Below, piece after piece: positions 34,001 to 42,927 of a stretch of 43,426 nucleotides of DNA (its first letter is position 1; the number at the start of each line of letters is the position of its first letter). The notes under the pieces were generated by a model. That model had not been told where the DNA came from, made no database searches, and saw only the letters and a list, made by a program, of their open reading frames with translations. The stretch spans positions 1 through 43,426 of the forward strand of contig JAVBLE010000048.1 in NCBI GenBank assembly GCA_031553685.1. Reading direction: 5' to 3'. Origin of the DNA: JAFGVL01 sp031553685. GTDB lineage: Bacteria > Bacteroidota > Bacteroidia > Bacteroidales > Paludibacteraceae. The translations under genes and the position numbers were made by a program.

Positions 34001-36594
34001 CCAAGCCGTTTATCATCAGCGGCGGGTTGTCATTCCAGATAAGGGTGCCTTGGCCGTTTAAGAAATTGGGCGGTCCTTATACGGTTGATTTTACATGGAG
34101 TTTTAATAAAGAACGCGACCTGAATCCAATCTCATTGATAGACCCGTATAATGGAGCAAGAGCCATAAACCGACTGACCGGCGAAACTTATCCATTGCTA
34201 TACAGTGCTACGGGTGCTGAGGCAGGTAATATGAATCCTTACATTGTTTCGGTAGATAGTTTTATAGATATCGAATTTTTGAAAGGGATGGGATTGCAAT
34301 ATTCTGCCGGACTGTCGAAATTCGGAGTGCAGGGGCAAGGAGCATATAATACAGAACTGGTACCGCCGCGTAAAGGAAAATCAGCCCAAGTGCAACACAA
34401 GTTTCAATTAGAAGATATAAGCATAGAATATAAAAACGGCAGTACTTGGACTACTTATGATATCTATCAAGGTATTCGACCTGCTGCGACCGATGAAACG
34501 GAAATAGATTTTCCGGCAAATACAGATCATTTGAAATGTGGCTATTGGCAAGATGACACGCCGAATAAATATAATAAGTTGCGCATTTTTGCCCAATCGC
34601 CCTTATCGTATATCACTCGCTTTACAAGTGGATTGCCCACGCTCCCTGAGGATTTGGGCTACAAGGAAGGTTTCTTCTTTTGCGAAGGACAGCAGAAGCC
34701 TAAGACCTGTGTAATCTTCCCGACAGTAGGGCAAGTATTTAAAACAGATGTTTGTACTGAACGGCAACGGATATTAATCCGTGTAACCGGACGAGATGGC
34801 AGAGTGATTTCGTTAACCAACTCATTCGGACTGCAAAATGCGTTGAACTTTGGAGGAAAAGTAGAACTTTTCTTTGCCGAAGAGCAGGCAGAAGTTGTTT
34901 TAAGACTGTCGTCGTATGCAGAGCAGGTGCGGATAAAATATTTCCGCAAAGTGCAGGTAAGTAATGCCGGATTTGCCAACCTGCCCGTATTTGAAGATAT
35001 AGAGATAGCTGAAAAAATAATTGATATTGCTAAAGAAGGGAATTGGCATACGGTTTCGTACAAGCAAAGCGATTATAACAACGCGGCTGTAGATTGGATA
35101 GAAATAGAATCTATTGGTGGAGCGGTGGATACCGGTTACCTGTTAACCGAGCGACCGGAATATCTATTGCAAGAAAACAGGGGAAAATTGCTTTTGGAGA
35201 ATGCTTTTGCTTATCATGGTGAAACGCAATTGTTCAGTATTTGTACGCTGAATGTGATTGATAACGACTATAATTGGTCTGTGAAAACACAGCGAGAGGT
35301 GGACGAAACAGTTTATGCGATGCGTGAAAATTTCACCACCAATATCGACCCTATTTGGCGACCAGATACGGTTTTTAGAATAAAAGTAACCACTAACGAT
35401 GTGCTTGTGAATGAGAAGAATTATCGGAACGATTATTATTTCTTGTTTAAAACAGCAGGTCCACTCGGGCATTTCCATCAGTATAGCGAAGTTTATAAAT
35501 CGTTGCTGAAACAAGACCGCGAAGACCAATTCAAACTGGCAACACTGAAGCCTTATATTGATTATTCGCGTTCGTACCCGAATGCGGACGGGCGCTTGAC
35601 GAATGCTAAGCCGCTGTTTTACCACAACCCCAAACTGTTGATGTTTTACACCGAAAACAGTATCTATGCGATGTACAACAGTTTTTCCGCATACGGCAAT
35701 AAAGGCGAACTATTGTCTAAGTTGAGTGTGTTGATCAAAGACCCGACCGAAACCATATCTACCGACCCTGAAAACCCGACACCTTCGCTTATTGGCACGA
35801 ATAGCTGGAAGAAAAATCCGAACCCGATTATGACACCGGAAGTGCGTATGATTAATAACCTTAGTAAGGATGGAGATAATTGTGCCGGTTTTGGTAGATT
35901 TACTCCGCTTGCTGTTATGCAGGAAATTAATATCGGCGAACTAAGACCGGATACACTTTATACGGCTGTGTTTAATGCTGTATATCAAAATGCTAATAAT
36001 CAGGTGCAAGTACATTCGTATGTTTTTAAGACTTCGCAATATGCCGATTTTAAGGCACAGGTACAAAGTTGTATTTTGCGAGATGAGAAAGGCGTGGAAG
36101 TACGAAAAGCTGTATTTATACTTGAAAAAGAGATAGATGTAAGCTCCCTTAGCAAAGCAGTTACTTTGCTGGATGGCACTATGTCTGCGACCGATCCTCT
36201 TGTGAACGAATATGCGACCGAGTTTAACCGTATGACGGACGGTATTTTGCAGATAGGCGTATTGCCGCCTGCCCTAACGACCGATTTTACGGTTGTGAAA
36301 GATAGCCATACGGGAAATAGTATTGGTATAATTGTTCGCAATCTTGAACCATTTAATGATCCGAAAATACCGCAAACAGATTTGAGCGACATGCTCCAGA
36401 TGTCTGTCAACGGTAGCTCTGTAAGTGATTTTAAAGTAATTCTTTCGGCAGACAAGTCGCAGGCTTTTATTAGCAACACTGTATTAAATATTCCAAGTGG
36501 GACGGCAGTATTTACTTTCCGCTACAAACGGTATGATATGACAGCGAAAGGCTATGTTACGCTGACAACGGAAGTAGTGGAGGTGGAGATTTGA
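31078..36594 (+). CDS. Giant beta-rich protein of unknown function
   Basis: This 1838-aa protein has no signal peptide. The function is not recognised. The N-terminal 400 residues mix helices and strands. Residues about 400-1050 are a long run of amphipathic Gly-rich strands (LPKLKILASAGMRYNPGIPS, PMAIPLGPTGVGIYGFRGLL, GQGAILKERVGLD, IGGSIALGGYAGVYVWKVG) that brings to mind large DUF6603-like proteins; this is a weak resemblance from memory. Residues about 1350-1375 hold YLLTERPEYLLQENRGKLLL, a motif shared with the 1481-aa protein. The C-terminal part has Ig-like and fibronectin-like strands (LRPDTLYTAVFNAVY). The composition returns to about 45% GC, unlike the genes just upstream. Confidence 0.85.
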   Translation: MSNNYFPKLSKIVTVESLPEQLNFIQGGISYLLNGLAYRNLNVVHSSDGSNISYNLDVLSFKRIEYDVFGTGLTLVLNPDSSGMSSFPISVTNYWGIRRYIKNFSLATFPYTPEAFLDLALKITNLTDDRLLYYTGISFCTSEDPFNELATSLANYGLNITLPVSNDIETAINQIIEAAENQNFSLKAAIVAEYIIDLTSIDNSLDNVKQLFGFTGNYDIIAKIEDLFVPQISANLLLSAGLEFPRTMLVPLDENRQPIPITDPDNPPKTILQFATAEFFFSTKGKFGFTTEIAATLIPAVSQIGNTGFTIGFTNVKLDLSRTTNIPEADAAGYPTDFVGVYIESAEIGLPEKWFKALGATEGTTLGIFGKNLLLGTGGVSGTFGIRAIDTNGKPIGTSAPDGAEMKFKLGCENGLTIGFRSFDLTLKQGEFVHTNIVGSLQIPGFKDAVGNDAKIDITMSFDANGDFFITGSEVDGIPIKIPGVMTFLIKTLSVGRKEDKFYISTGGALDFSEQAAIGKLFKDPLDIQLTIWQDGTIELKGLDGAFKLPQPKTLQLGPAEITITAIHFGSDERMHNNIMRKYWYFGFDGGVNINPGGIDARGDGVKVYFTVDNSSSRPLHVFFRIQSLSIDLIIPGSASSSTAAAIISGYLAMKEPTVAGNDGTEYTGGVSLSLPKLKILASAGMRYNPGIPSFLVDVNIDLPMAIPLGPTGVGIYGFRGLLGQRYVASRETAGLSGDSSWYEYYKKKVAPDYREGIQVSKMAQQNGFSVGAGMSVATAFDGGKVFSAKVFVLLSVPDILLIQGQGAILKERVGLDTTNDPPFSAMIAISTKSIESAFGANIKIPDGGEIATLNGTAEMAFFFSNSGAWYVNIGRDQPEDKRIRAKLFTLFNAYFYFMLSKQGINAGAGAKWDFTKRFGPLRFEAGAYLDTTGKVSFKPVQIGGSIALGGYAGVYVWKVGVRIDIGAWLKAEAPKPFIISGGLSFQIRVPWPFKKLGGPYTVDFTWSFNKERDLNPISLIDPYNGARAINRLTGETYPLLYSATGAEAGNMNPYIVSVDSFIDIEFLKGMGLQYSAGLSKFGVQGQGAYNTELVPPRKGKSAQVQHKFQLEDISIEYKNGSTWTTYDIYQGIRPAATDETEIDFPANTDHLKCGYWQDDTPNKYNKLRIFAQSPLSYITRFTSGLPTLPEDLGYKEGFFFCEGQQKPKTCVIFPTVGQVFKTDVCTERQRILIRVTGRDGRVISLTNSFGLQNALNFGGKVELFFAEEQAEVVLRLSSYAEQVRIKYFRKVQVSNAGFANLPVFEDIEIAEKIIDIAKEGNWHTVSYKQSDYNNAAVDWIEIESIGGAVDTGYLLTERPEYLLQENRGKLLLENAFAYHGETQLFSICTLNVIDNDYNWSVKTQREVDETVYAMRENFTTNIDPIWRPDTVFRIKVTTNDVLVNEKNYRNDYYFLFKTAGPLGHFHQYSEVYKSLLKQDREDQFKLATLKPYIDYSRSYPNADGRLTNAKPLFYHNPKLLMFYTENSIYAMYNSFSAYGNKGELLSKLSVLIKDPTETISTDPENPTPSLIGTNSWKKNPNPIMTPEVRMINNLSKDGDNCAGFGRFTPLAVMQEINIGELRPDTLYTAVFNAVYQNANNQVQVHSYVFKTSQYADFKAQVQSCILRDEKGVEVRKAVFILEKEIDVSSLSKAVTLLDGTMSATDPLVNEYATEFNRMTDGILQIGVLPPALTTDFTVVKDSHTGNSIGIIVRNLEPFNDPKIPQTDLSDMLQMSVNGSSVSDFKVILSADKSQAFISNTVLNIPSGTAVFTFRYKRYDMTAKGYVTLTTEVVEVEI

Positions 36595-36611
36595 TTTTAA
36601 GATATAAATAC

Positions 36612-36635
36612 AATGGAAACTGCGTTCCATTTTTT
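36612..36635 (+). terminator. Likely terminator after the 1838-aa gene
   Basis: Stem AATGGAA/TTCCATT (36612-36618, 36625-36631) with a six-base loop and a T-run. A repeat fragment related to the 23918-23985 element follows. Confidence 0.65.
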
Positions 36636-36702
36636 GTACTAAACGCAAAGGCGCAAAGGCGGTAAGACGCAACGATTTTTTTTAATTTGTAAATTAATCA
36701 TT

Positions 36703-39700
36703 ATGGCAAGTATATCAGAAAATAACTTATTATCCCAATCTCCTTATTTGTATATGCAAGGAGCAGGTTCTGACGGAAGCGACGGTTCGGTAAAAGGTGT
36801 GCATTTGCGTTGGGATTTTGACAAAGCTCTTGCCGAGTGGCATATTCCCAAAGGAAACTTGGCTGCACAGGGCAGCGATTATTACACGACAGCGGGATTT
36901 AATAAAGCAAACGATTTTGTAAAAATATACCGTACCCGCTATAATCATAATTTTCCGATAATTATTGATTTGATCAATACTGCTCCTACGGAAATTATCG
37001 ATTTGCCCAATCAAACAAAAACATGGCGATACAATAATCTGGTGCCTAATCCGGCATTACCCGACAACAAGTGTAATGTGCAGGTTCGCTTTGAAAACAC
37101 GATTAAATATAACCAGGTAAAACAACAATATAATCCGGCAAACGATCGATTGAATTTTCTGAAAAATTATAACGAAATTATCGAAGTAGAGGTAGAAGGT
37201 CGTATGATGTTTTCGGCATTTGTGCAGATGCAGGTAATTGATGAAGCAAAAGGGAATATTACCCGGATTGAGTCTATATCCCGCACAAATAAGGATGGTG
37301 AAGACTTATTTATTTCGAGCCGGAAAAAATATCAATCGGGCAGTTCGTTTTTACTCAAAGAAAATTTAGATTATTTGTTGCAGGAAAACAGCGGTCATTT
37401 AGAATTAGATGGCTTAGGGGCAAGCAACGGAAAAATAATGGCGGAGAATATCCAATATATCCGTTTCCGGGGGGATAACTGTTTCCCTGATTTATTGTGG
37501 TTGGAAACTTATCAGGATTTTTTGTTGGGTAAGAACCAGCTTTCCGATTGGCAGTCGCTGACCGAATTGTCTTTATCTATAGACAATGTCGAAGTTTTTA
37601 ACCGTTTGGAAAATCCATCTATTTATCCGATCAATAATTTATGGACAAAATATAAAAATGGAGCAACGGTTAATGTGGCTAACTACAAAACCCGCTGGAG
37701 CGAAAATTCAGACGAAGGCTTGCGAAATGGGGTTATTACTTATCTAAACTTGAGCAAAAATGCCCATAATTTAGATGCTTGCAATCAACCAAGTGGCTTA
37801 ACACCACCTGTAGGCGGATATGTGGACGAATTTCAAATCAGCTATTTAGAATTATTGAAATTAGCTGCGTTTGATTTCCATATTGCGCGTATGTTGGGAT
37901 TTGGTTATATTGATGCCGATATGTCGCCTTATGCAACGGATAGATATATGTATATTGCTGTGTATGAAACTACGGCAGCATTGGACGGAATGCCTGCCGG
38001 ATTGCGTACGCACACATTTATGACTTTGCCTGTTGGCAAATCGGATTACAAACTGCCCGTAACCCCCGAATTATCTGCTATAAAGTATGGGTTGCGCATG
38101 AGTAACCAAACAGAGATTCCCGTTTTGCTGACCGATGAAAACGGATATGGTAAATACGATAATAGCCGCGCTATTGGTTTGCATGTAAGCCCATTCGACT
38201 CGATGCGGAAAATGGGCGGTTTCTTTATTCCTGATGAAGAATACAGTTATGTTGATTATACAGAGCCGATATTCTTTGGGATTGCTTATAAAAAAAATAG
38301 CGAAGCCACTTGGCGCAAACCGGAAATAAATAATGACCCCGAATTTAAAGACCACCATGGCGTAAATGAAACAGTAGCCGTTATTCGTCCTTACAGTGAG
38401 AATGACCTGGTTTATACTCATTTTGAAACGGAAGAGGGTATACACGATTATGCCATATATGGAATAAACTGGTTTTCGCGCGTTTCGTCTTTGAGTAATA
38501 TTTTGCAGACTGATGAAACTATTTTCCCTATACGAAACACATTAGTTCCACCGTTGAATTTAGGGGTACAACTAATTCAGAAAGAAGAACCACTTATTTT
38601 TACCACCCAAACAGAACAAAACAAGCTGAATGCCATAAGTACGCCCGATAAAACATTGGTAAGACTAACTTTTGAGTGGAATGACATTAACGCGTCCAAC
38701 TATTGGTATGGGAGAGAAGCTGAATTTTTCTTCCGTACTGAAGCGTTGAATGTTGTAAAAGGCAGCATTAAATCGGTAACAGATTTAGGACAAGGCTTGT
38801 ATGAGATACGAACAAAAGCATACATTATTAATAGCGTACCGCAAACTATTTTGCCGATTATTCCTGCGGGCAAGGAAACTCATTTTGTAGGTAGTTTCCT
38901 GAGTATAGATGAAGGACAATATCGAGTACAAAGCGTAAGACAATCTACCGTTTCGGACGAAGGAGCTATTTTTACCCTAAAAGCGCCGGATAATACAGAG
39001 CTGATTGATCCTGATAATAATGGAGTTCAACAAGTTGTTAACGCAGCCAAAGCACCTACAGTAGATAATAATTTTGCGGTAGCCGAAAACACCTCACTTG
39101 CCAGCAGTTGGGAAGTGGCGCTTAGCCAAAAAGTAATATTGAAAAACCTGAGTGATTATACCGAAACAGATATTGATTCGGAAGGAAACACTACTGAATT
39201 TCATATCGGCGGAGTATTTGAAAAAGCTAGCATCAGCGAATTGTTGGATATTGATGATAATGGGCACGATATTACCAACTCTCGCACGGGTGTTTACCGG
39301 ATTGTTTTCGACAATTTTACACTTGCGCCACATGGCGACGCGAATGTAGAGTGGTACAAAGGAACGGTACGCGTAAAAGCTCCTACCATAATCAATGGCA
39401 AAATTCAGGATGCAACAAGAGTGTTGGAAATTTGGAACATCGAAAGCACATCGCCATTGACACTGATTGCCAGAGATGGAACATTTAATGTAAATGAAAT
39501 TTATTCGCCGAATGAAGGCTACATACCCATCTCGACAGGAGGAAATATCAATGTAAATTATCATCCCGGATACCGTGTATATTTTACACATGAAACCGGC
39601 TTTAACCAATCCTCATTATTGCCCGCTGCCGGCGACGGAAGTAAACAAAGTCTTATCGCCTGCCGTTCGACCGATGTGGTAAAGGGTCAAAAAATAGCTT

Positions 39701-41148
39701 CGCCGCTTTCGACCCCTGCAGTTATTCTGGCACGCGAGATTATTGAACCGGTAGCGCCCGAGCTGCCGAGCGGTGCCTTGTTTGCCACTCGCCCTAATTT
39801 CTACGGGAAAGCTACTTATACTTTCGATACAAAAGTAATTACAGATGGAGGCAGAGAGCCTTATGCTTTGGTTTTTTATAGAGCAAGCGAGCAAATTATT
39901 TTAGATGCCCTGTACAAACATCAAACTGTTTTGCAAATTCAAAACGCGTTGGCACAGATAGAGAATGATACCTTTTTTACAGACCGTTGGAACGGATTGG
40001 TAAATATCGAAACAGACGCCTCGGGACAGTTTAAAGAGTGGAATGGTTATCGTTTTCCAAATCCGGATTTGCCACCTGTATTTAATGCTTCTACAAATCC
40101 CGGAGCATATCCTGATAAGGTAAAATCGGCTATCGACAAAGTGTTTTTACCACTGACCGAACAGCCTGTTGTTTATCGTTATGTAAAAACCGGTTATCAA
40201 ACTTCGGATAGAAAACCTGTGTTAAGAGATACCAACGGAGAATTGATTGTTCCGGGAACCGGTAATTATGACGGCGCACCTATGGCTGTAAAGTATACAG
40301 CAAACGACCGAAAAATAGTCCGTTTTACGGATTATACCTTGGACGGAGCCTCTACTTCGTTTTTCTTTTATTTTGCCCGGGAAATGAACAATATGCTTAC
40401 TGTAAGCGAGAGAAGCCCTATACTGGGTCCGATACAATTAATCAATGCGGCACCGCCTAAAGCTCCGGAAATCAACAAATTCTATCCCCGTGTGGAAAAT
40501 ACAATTATAGGAGATACTCCCGCGATATTATTTGAAATAAATAAATATATTGAAGCAGAAAATGTCAGTACGATTTTAATTTACAGAGCCTTCGATGCTG
40601 TTAGTGCTTTGAATATCCAAACAATGCAATTGATAGCAAGCGCAGCTATTGATGATGTAATTATCGACGATTTTTCCGACTTGGACTATTATCCGTTCGG
40701 GGAAGTGTTGTATTACAGACTTGTAGCAGTGAGGTCGGTAAAGACAAAAGTAATTGATAAAGATAATGGCATTTACGAAACGGAAGATGTGCTTTCTTAT
40801 CCCAGCTCGCTGATACTTGCCAATGTAATTGATGTTATTAACCCTGAATCACCGGAATTGTCTTATACGGCAACCGAAAATCCAACGGAAAACAGATTGG
40901 AAGATGTGGTGATAGAATGGAATCCTACTGCATATAATGGAACTTATTACTTGTATCAAATGAATAATTCGGGTAATTGGGCAGAATTGGGCAGAATAGA
41001 AAGAGAAAATGCTTCCATGCAATACGCCCTTCCGGACAGTTTGCCGAAAACAGACGAAGATGGAGAAACCATTTATTACCGATTTAAGGTGACGGTAGAG
41101 AACTCATCAGGATTATTCAGTTTGAACGAAAAAATATTAACTATTTAA
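36703..41148 (+). CDS. Giant protein of unknown function (SPYLYMQGAGSDGSDG type)
   Basis: This 1481-aa protein has no signal peptide or membrane segment. The N-terminus (SPYLYMQGAGSDGSDGSVKG, VHLRWDFDKALAEWHIPKGN) is highly distinctive; I have an impression of similar unannotated Bacteroidota proteins but no function. Residues about 215-235 contain LLKENLDYLLQENSGHLELD, the motif shared with the 1838-aa protein. Fibronectin-like strand patterns recur later (LVRLTFEWNDINASNYWYG, DVVIEWNPTAYNGTYYLYQM), consistent with an elongated multi-domain chain. It is followed after 11 bases by the tail-fibre-like gene, with which it is probably co-transcribed. Confidence 0.85.
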   Translation: MASISENNLLSQSPYLYMQGAGSDGSDGSVKGVHLRWDFDKALAEWHIPKGNLAAQGSDYYTTAGFNKANDFVKIYRTRYNHNFPIIIDLINTAPTEIIDLPNQTKTWRYNNLVPNPALPDNKCNVQVRFENTIKYNQVKQQYNPANDRLNFLKNYNEIIEVEVEGRMMFSAFVQMQVIDEAKGNITRIESISRTNKDGEDLFISSRKKYQSGSSFLLKENLDYLLQENSGHLELDGLGASNGKIMAENIQYIRFRGDNCFPDLLWLETYQDFLLGKNQLSDWQSLTELSLSIDNVEVFNRLENPSIYPINNLWTKYKNGATVNVANYKTRWSENSDEGLRNGVITYLNLSKNAHNLDACNQPSGLTPPVGGYVDEFQISYLELLKLAAFDFHIARMLGFGYIDADMSPYATDRYMYIAVYETTAALDGMPAGLRTHTFMTLPVGKSDYKLPVTPELSAIKYGLRMSNQTEIPVLLTDENGYGKYDNSRAIGLHVSPFDSMRKMGGFFIPDEEYSYVDYTEPIFFGIAYKKNSEATWRKPEINNDPEFKDHHGVNETVAVIRPYSENDLVYTHFETEEGIHDYAIYGINWFSRVSSLSNILQTDETIFPIRNTLVPPLNLGVQLIQKEEPLIFTTQTEQNKLNAISTPDKTLVRLTFEWNDINASNYWYGREAEFFFRTEALNVVKGSIKSVTDLGQGLYEIRTKAYIINSVPQTILPIIPAGKETHFVGSFLSIDEGQYRVQSVRQSTVSDEGAIFTLKAPDNTELIDPDNNGVQQVVNAAKAPTVDNNFAVAENTSLASSWEVALSQKVILKNLSDYTETDIDSEGNTTEFHIGGVFEKASISELLDIDDNGHDITNSRTGVYRIVFDNFTLAPHGDANVEWYKGTVRVKAPTIINGKIQDATRVLEIWNIESTSPLTLIARDGTFNVNEIYSPNEGYIPISTGGNINVNYHPGYRVYFTHETGFNQSSLLPAAGDGSKQSLIACRSTDVVKGQKIASPLSTPAVILAREIIEPVAPELPSGALFATRPNFYGKATYTFDTKVITDGGREPYALVFYRASEQIILDALYKHQTVLQIQNALAQIENDTFFTDRWNGLVNIETDASGQFKEWNGYRFPNPDLPPVFNASTNPGAYPDKVKSAIDKVFLPLTEQPVVYRYVKTGYQTSDRKPVLRDTNGELIVPGTGNYDGAPMAVKYTANDRKIVRFTDYTLDGASTSFFFYFAREMNNMLTVSERSPILGPIQLINAAPPKAPEINKFYPRVENTIIGDTPAILFEINKYIEAENVSTILIYRAFDAVSALNIQTMQLIASAAIDDVIIDDFSDLDYYPFGEVLYYRLVAVRSVKTKVIDKDNGIYETEDVLSYPSSLILANVIDVINPESPELSYTATENPTENRLEDVVIEWNPTAYNGTYYLYQMNNSGNWAELGRIERENASMQYALPDSLPKTDEDGETIYYRFKVTVENSSGLFSLNEKILTI

Positions 41149-41159
41149 ATTTATACATT

Positions 41160-42842
41160 ATGGCTGATTTAAAAATTTCCCAATTACCAAATGCAGGAAC
41201 CTTGCAGGATTCTGATTTGCTCGCCGTAGTACAATCTGCCGGACCGGAACTTGTAACGGCAAAAACAACCGTGGCGGCGTTACGAAATGGTGGCGGCGGC
41301 GGTGCTATCATTATTACAACATATCAAGACATAAAGCTTAAAATGAGCGAAGGAACTCTTGTTGCAGGTGCAGTATATATATATGAATACACCTGTATAT
41401 ATAGGGATAGGATAAATTCTGATACGAAAACAGGCGATATTAAATACACAATCGCAGTAAGGGCGTTAAGTGGAAATACATTTGAGCAAAACGCCACCAT
41501 TCTTGAAAATCCAAAAATGGAAATAAGAATTGATATGACCAATAGTGCCGATTGGTCAAGGAGTACGAGCAAAGGGACAATAGTCTATATGAAAGACGAA
41601 AACGGCAATGAAAGCGGATTTGACTTTAAAAATATAAAATTCAGATGGAGAAAGTTTACTTTATCCCGTGCGACTGACAATACGGGAAATGCTGGGAACT
41701 TTGCCTATAATCTACCTACTGTTAATGGTAATTTCTTTACCAAAATAGAGAGCGACACACCCAATCAGGGCGATAGGCAGTATGGCGGAAACGCATCAAG
41801 ATATTATGGGTTTGGAGTTGAGAATTTTAGTTCGTCTGATGTTAATTCTGTAAAAATGGCTCAAAATGCTATGGTTACAGGCGATATTGTAGATTTGTAT
41901 CTTTTTGATAATAATGGGTTTGATGCGTCCGGAAGCTGCTTTAATGTAAAAGTGGAAATGAACTACAGAAGTGGACGGGCACAGTTACCACAGGTTAGGA
42001 TAGCTTCCGGAAGTAGAGGTGCTGTTATATCTAACTGTGATACGCTATACATTGGCAATATTACAGAAAGTACCATAAATAGCTTCAGGCGTTCTTGTTT
42101 TGCGAATATAACCAATTCAATTCTTGGCAGCGGAGGGGCAAGTACTGATTGTATTGTAACTGGAAATGTAACGGAAAGCCATATTTTGAGAGCGACAAGC
42201 ATGCTTGTTATTGGAAATATAGAGCAATCTAAAAATCTAAGGATGAGGAATTCAACTACAGGTACAATTAGATTTGTTACGGGTACAATTCAACAATCAT
42301 TGTGTCGTAATGTAGATGACAACAATCTGTACTTAAGACTTTCTTCTGTTGGTGGAGATATATCGGGAACAAATGACAGTCAAACCAACTATTTGTCTAT
42401 GGAAAATTCAACCATCGCAGTATCAGTACAACAGAGTTTTATAAAAATGCAATCTTGTTCGTTTAACTCAATAGTATGTTCCTCCGGAAGATTTGACCAT
42501 TCTGTATTTAACATCCTATCATACTCATCTTTCCCCCAAGATGAGCGTTCTATAATAAATCAAGAAGGTTCAAATAGAGATTTAGTGAGAGTTGTGTCTC
42601 TTGGGGCTGTTAATTTGATGCTGACAAATTCGTTAATAAACACTCTGATTGAAAATAATAATGATGGCAGTTTGATTCGAATTTCCGGAACAAATATAAC
42701 TATTTACAGGAGTACTGTTCAGAGTGAAAACTTTAATATTGACAGTTTCCCTAATATACCTTGGGAGTCTGGCACAGATAAGGTTGTTTATAGACCAAGT
42801 AGTATTAAAGTGAAACTCTTAAGAGATATTTTTGGGTCATAA
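41160..42842 (+). CDS. Tail-fibre/tailspike-like protein
   Basis: This 560-aa protein has no signal peptide. The N-terminus MADLKISQLPNAGTLQDSDL, then LAVVQSAGPELVTAKTTVAALR, matches the short head motif (KISxLP...L..DLLxVVQ....KTTVAxL) common at the N-terminus of phage tail fibres and other virion proteins. A Gly-rich hinge follows. From about residue 270 the chain has short repeated N/S/T/I-rich turns (SNCDTLYIGNITESTINSF, TSMLVIGNIEQSKNLRMRN) typical of a right-handed beta-helix or tailspike shaft. The C-terminal KVKLLRDIFGS is compact. It is the last plus-strand gene, 11 bases after the 1481-aa gene, with a strong terminator behind it. The phage-derived origin is inferred from the N-terminal motif. 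Confidence 0.75.
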   Translation: MADLKISQLPNAGTLQDSDLLAVVQSAGPELVTAKTTVAALRNGGGGGAIIITTYQDIKLKMSEGTLVAGAVYIYEYTCIYRDRINSDTKTGDIKYTIAVRALSGNTFEQNATILENPKMEIRIDMTNSADWSRSTSKGTIVYMKDENGNESGFDFKNIKFRWRKFTLSRATDNTGNAGNFAYNLPTVNGNFFTKIESDTPNQGDRQYGGNASRYYGFGVENFSSSDVNSVKMAQNAMVTGDIVDLYLFDNNGFDASGSCFNVKVEMNYRSGRAQLPQVRIASGSRGAVISNCDTLYIGNITESTINSFRRSCFANITNSILGSGGASTDCIVTGNVTESHILRATSMLVIGNIEQSKNLRMRNSTTGTIRFVTGTIQQSLCRNVDDNNLYLRLSSVGGDISGTNDSQTNYLSMENSTIAVSVQQSFIKMQSCSFNSIVCSSGRFDHSVFNILSYSSFPQDERSIINQEGSNRDLVRVVSLGAVNLMLTNSLINTLIENNNDGSLIRISGTNITIYRSTVQSENFNIDSFPNIPWESGTDKVVYRPSSIKVKLLRDIFGS

Positions 42843-42872
42843 TTTTTTGATATTTTTGTTTTTTATATCGCT

Positions 42873-42909
42873 AAATCCTCAAATCCTCATCGTGGGGATT
42901 TGGGGATTT
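42873..42909. terminator. Bidirectional terminator between convergent genes
   Basis: A 16-bp stem, AAATCCTCAAATCC... pairing with ...GGATTTGGGGATTT with a few G-T pairs and a five-base loop, lies between the stop of the tail-fibre-like gene and the stop of the minus-strand DUF3987-type gene. T-rich DNA flanks it on the plus strand. Confidence 0.85.
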
Positions 42910-42927
42910 TGTTATTTGTAAAGATGA

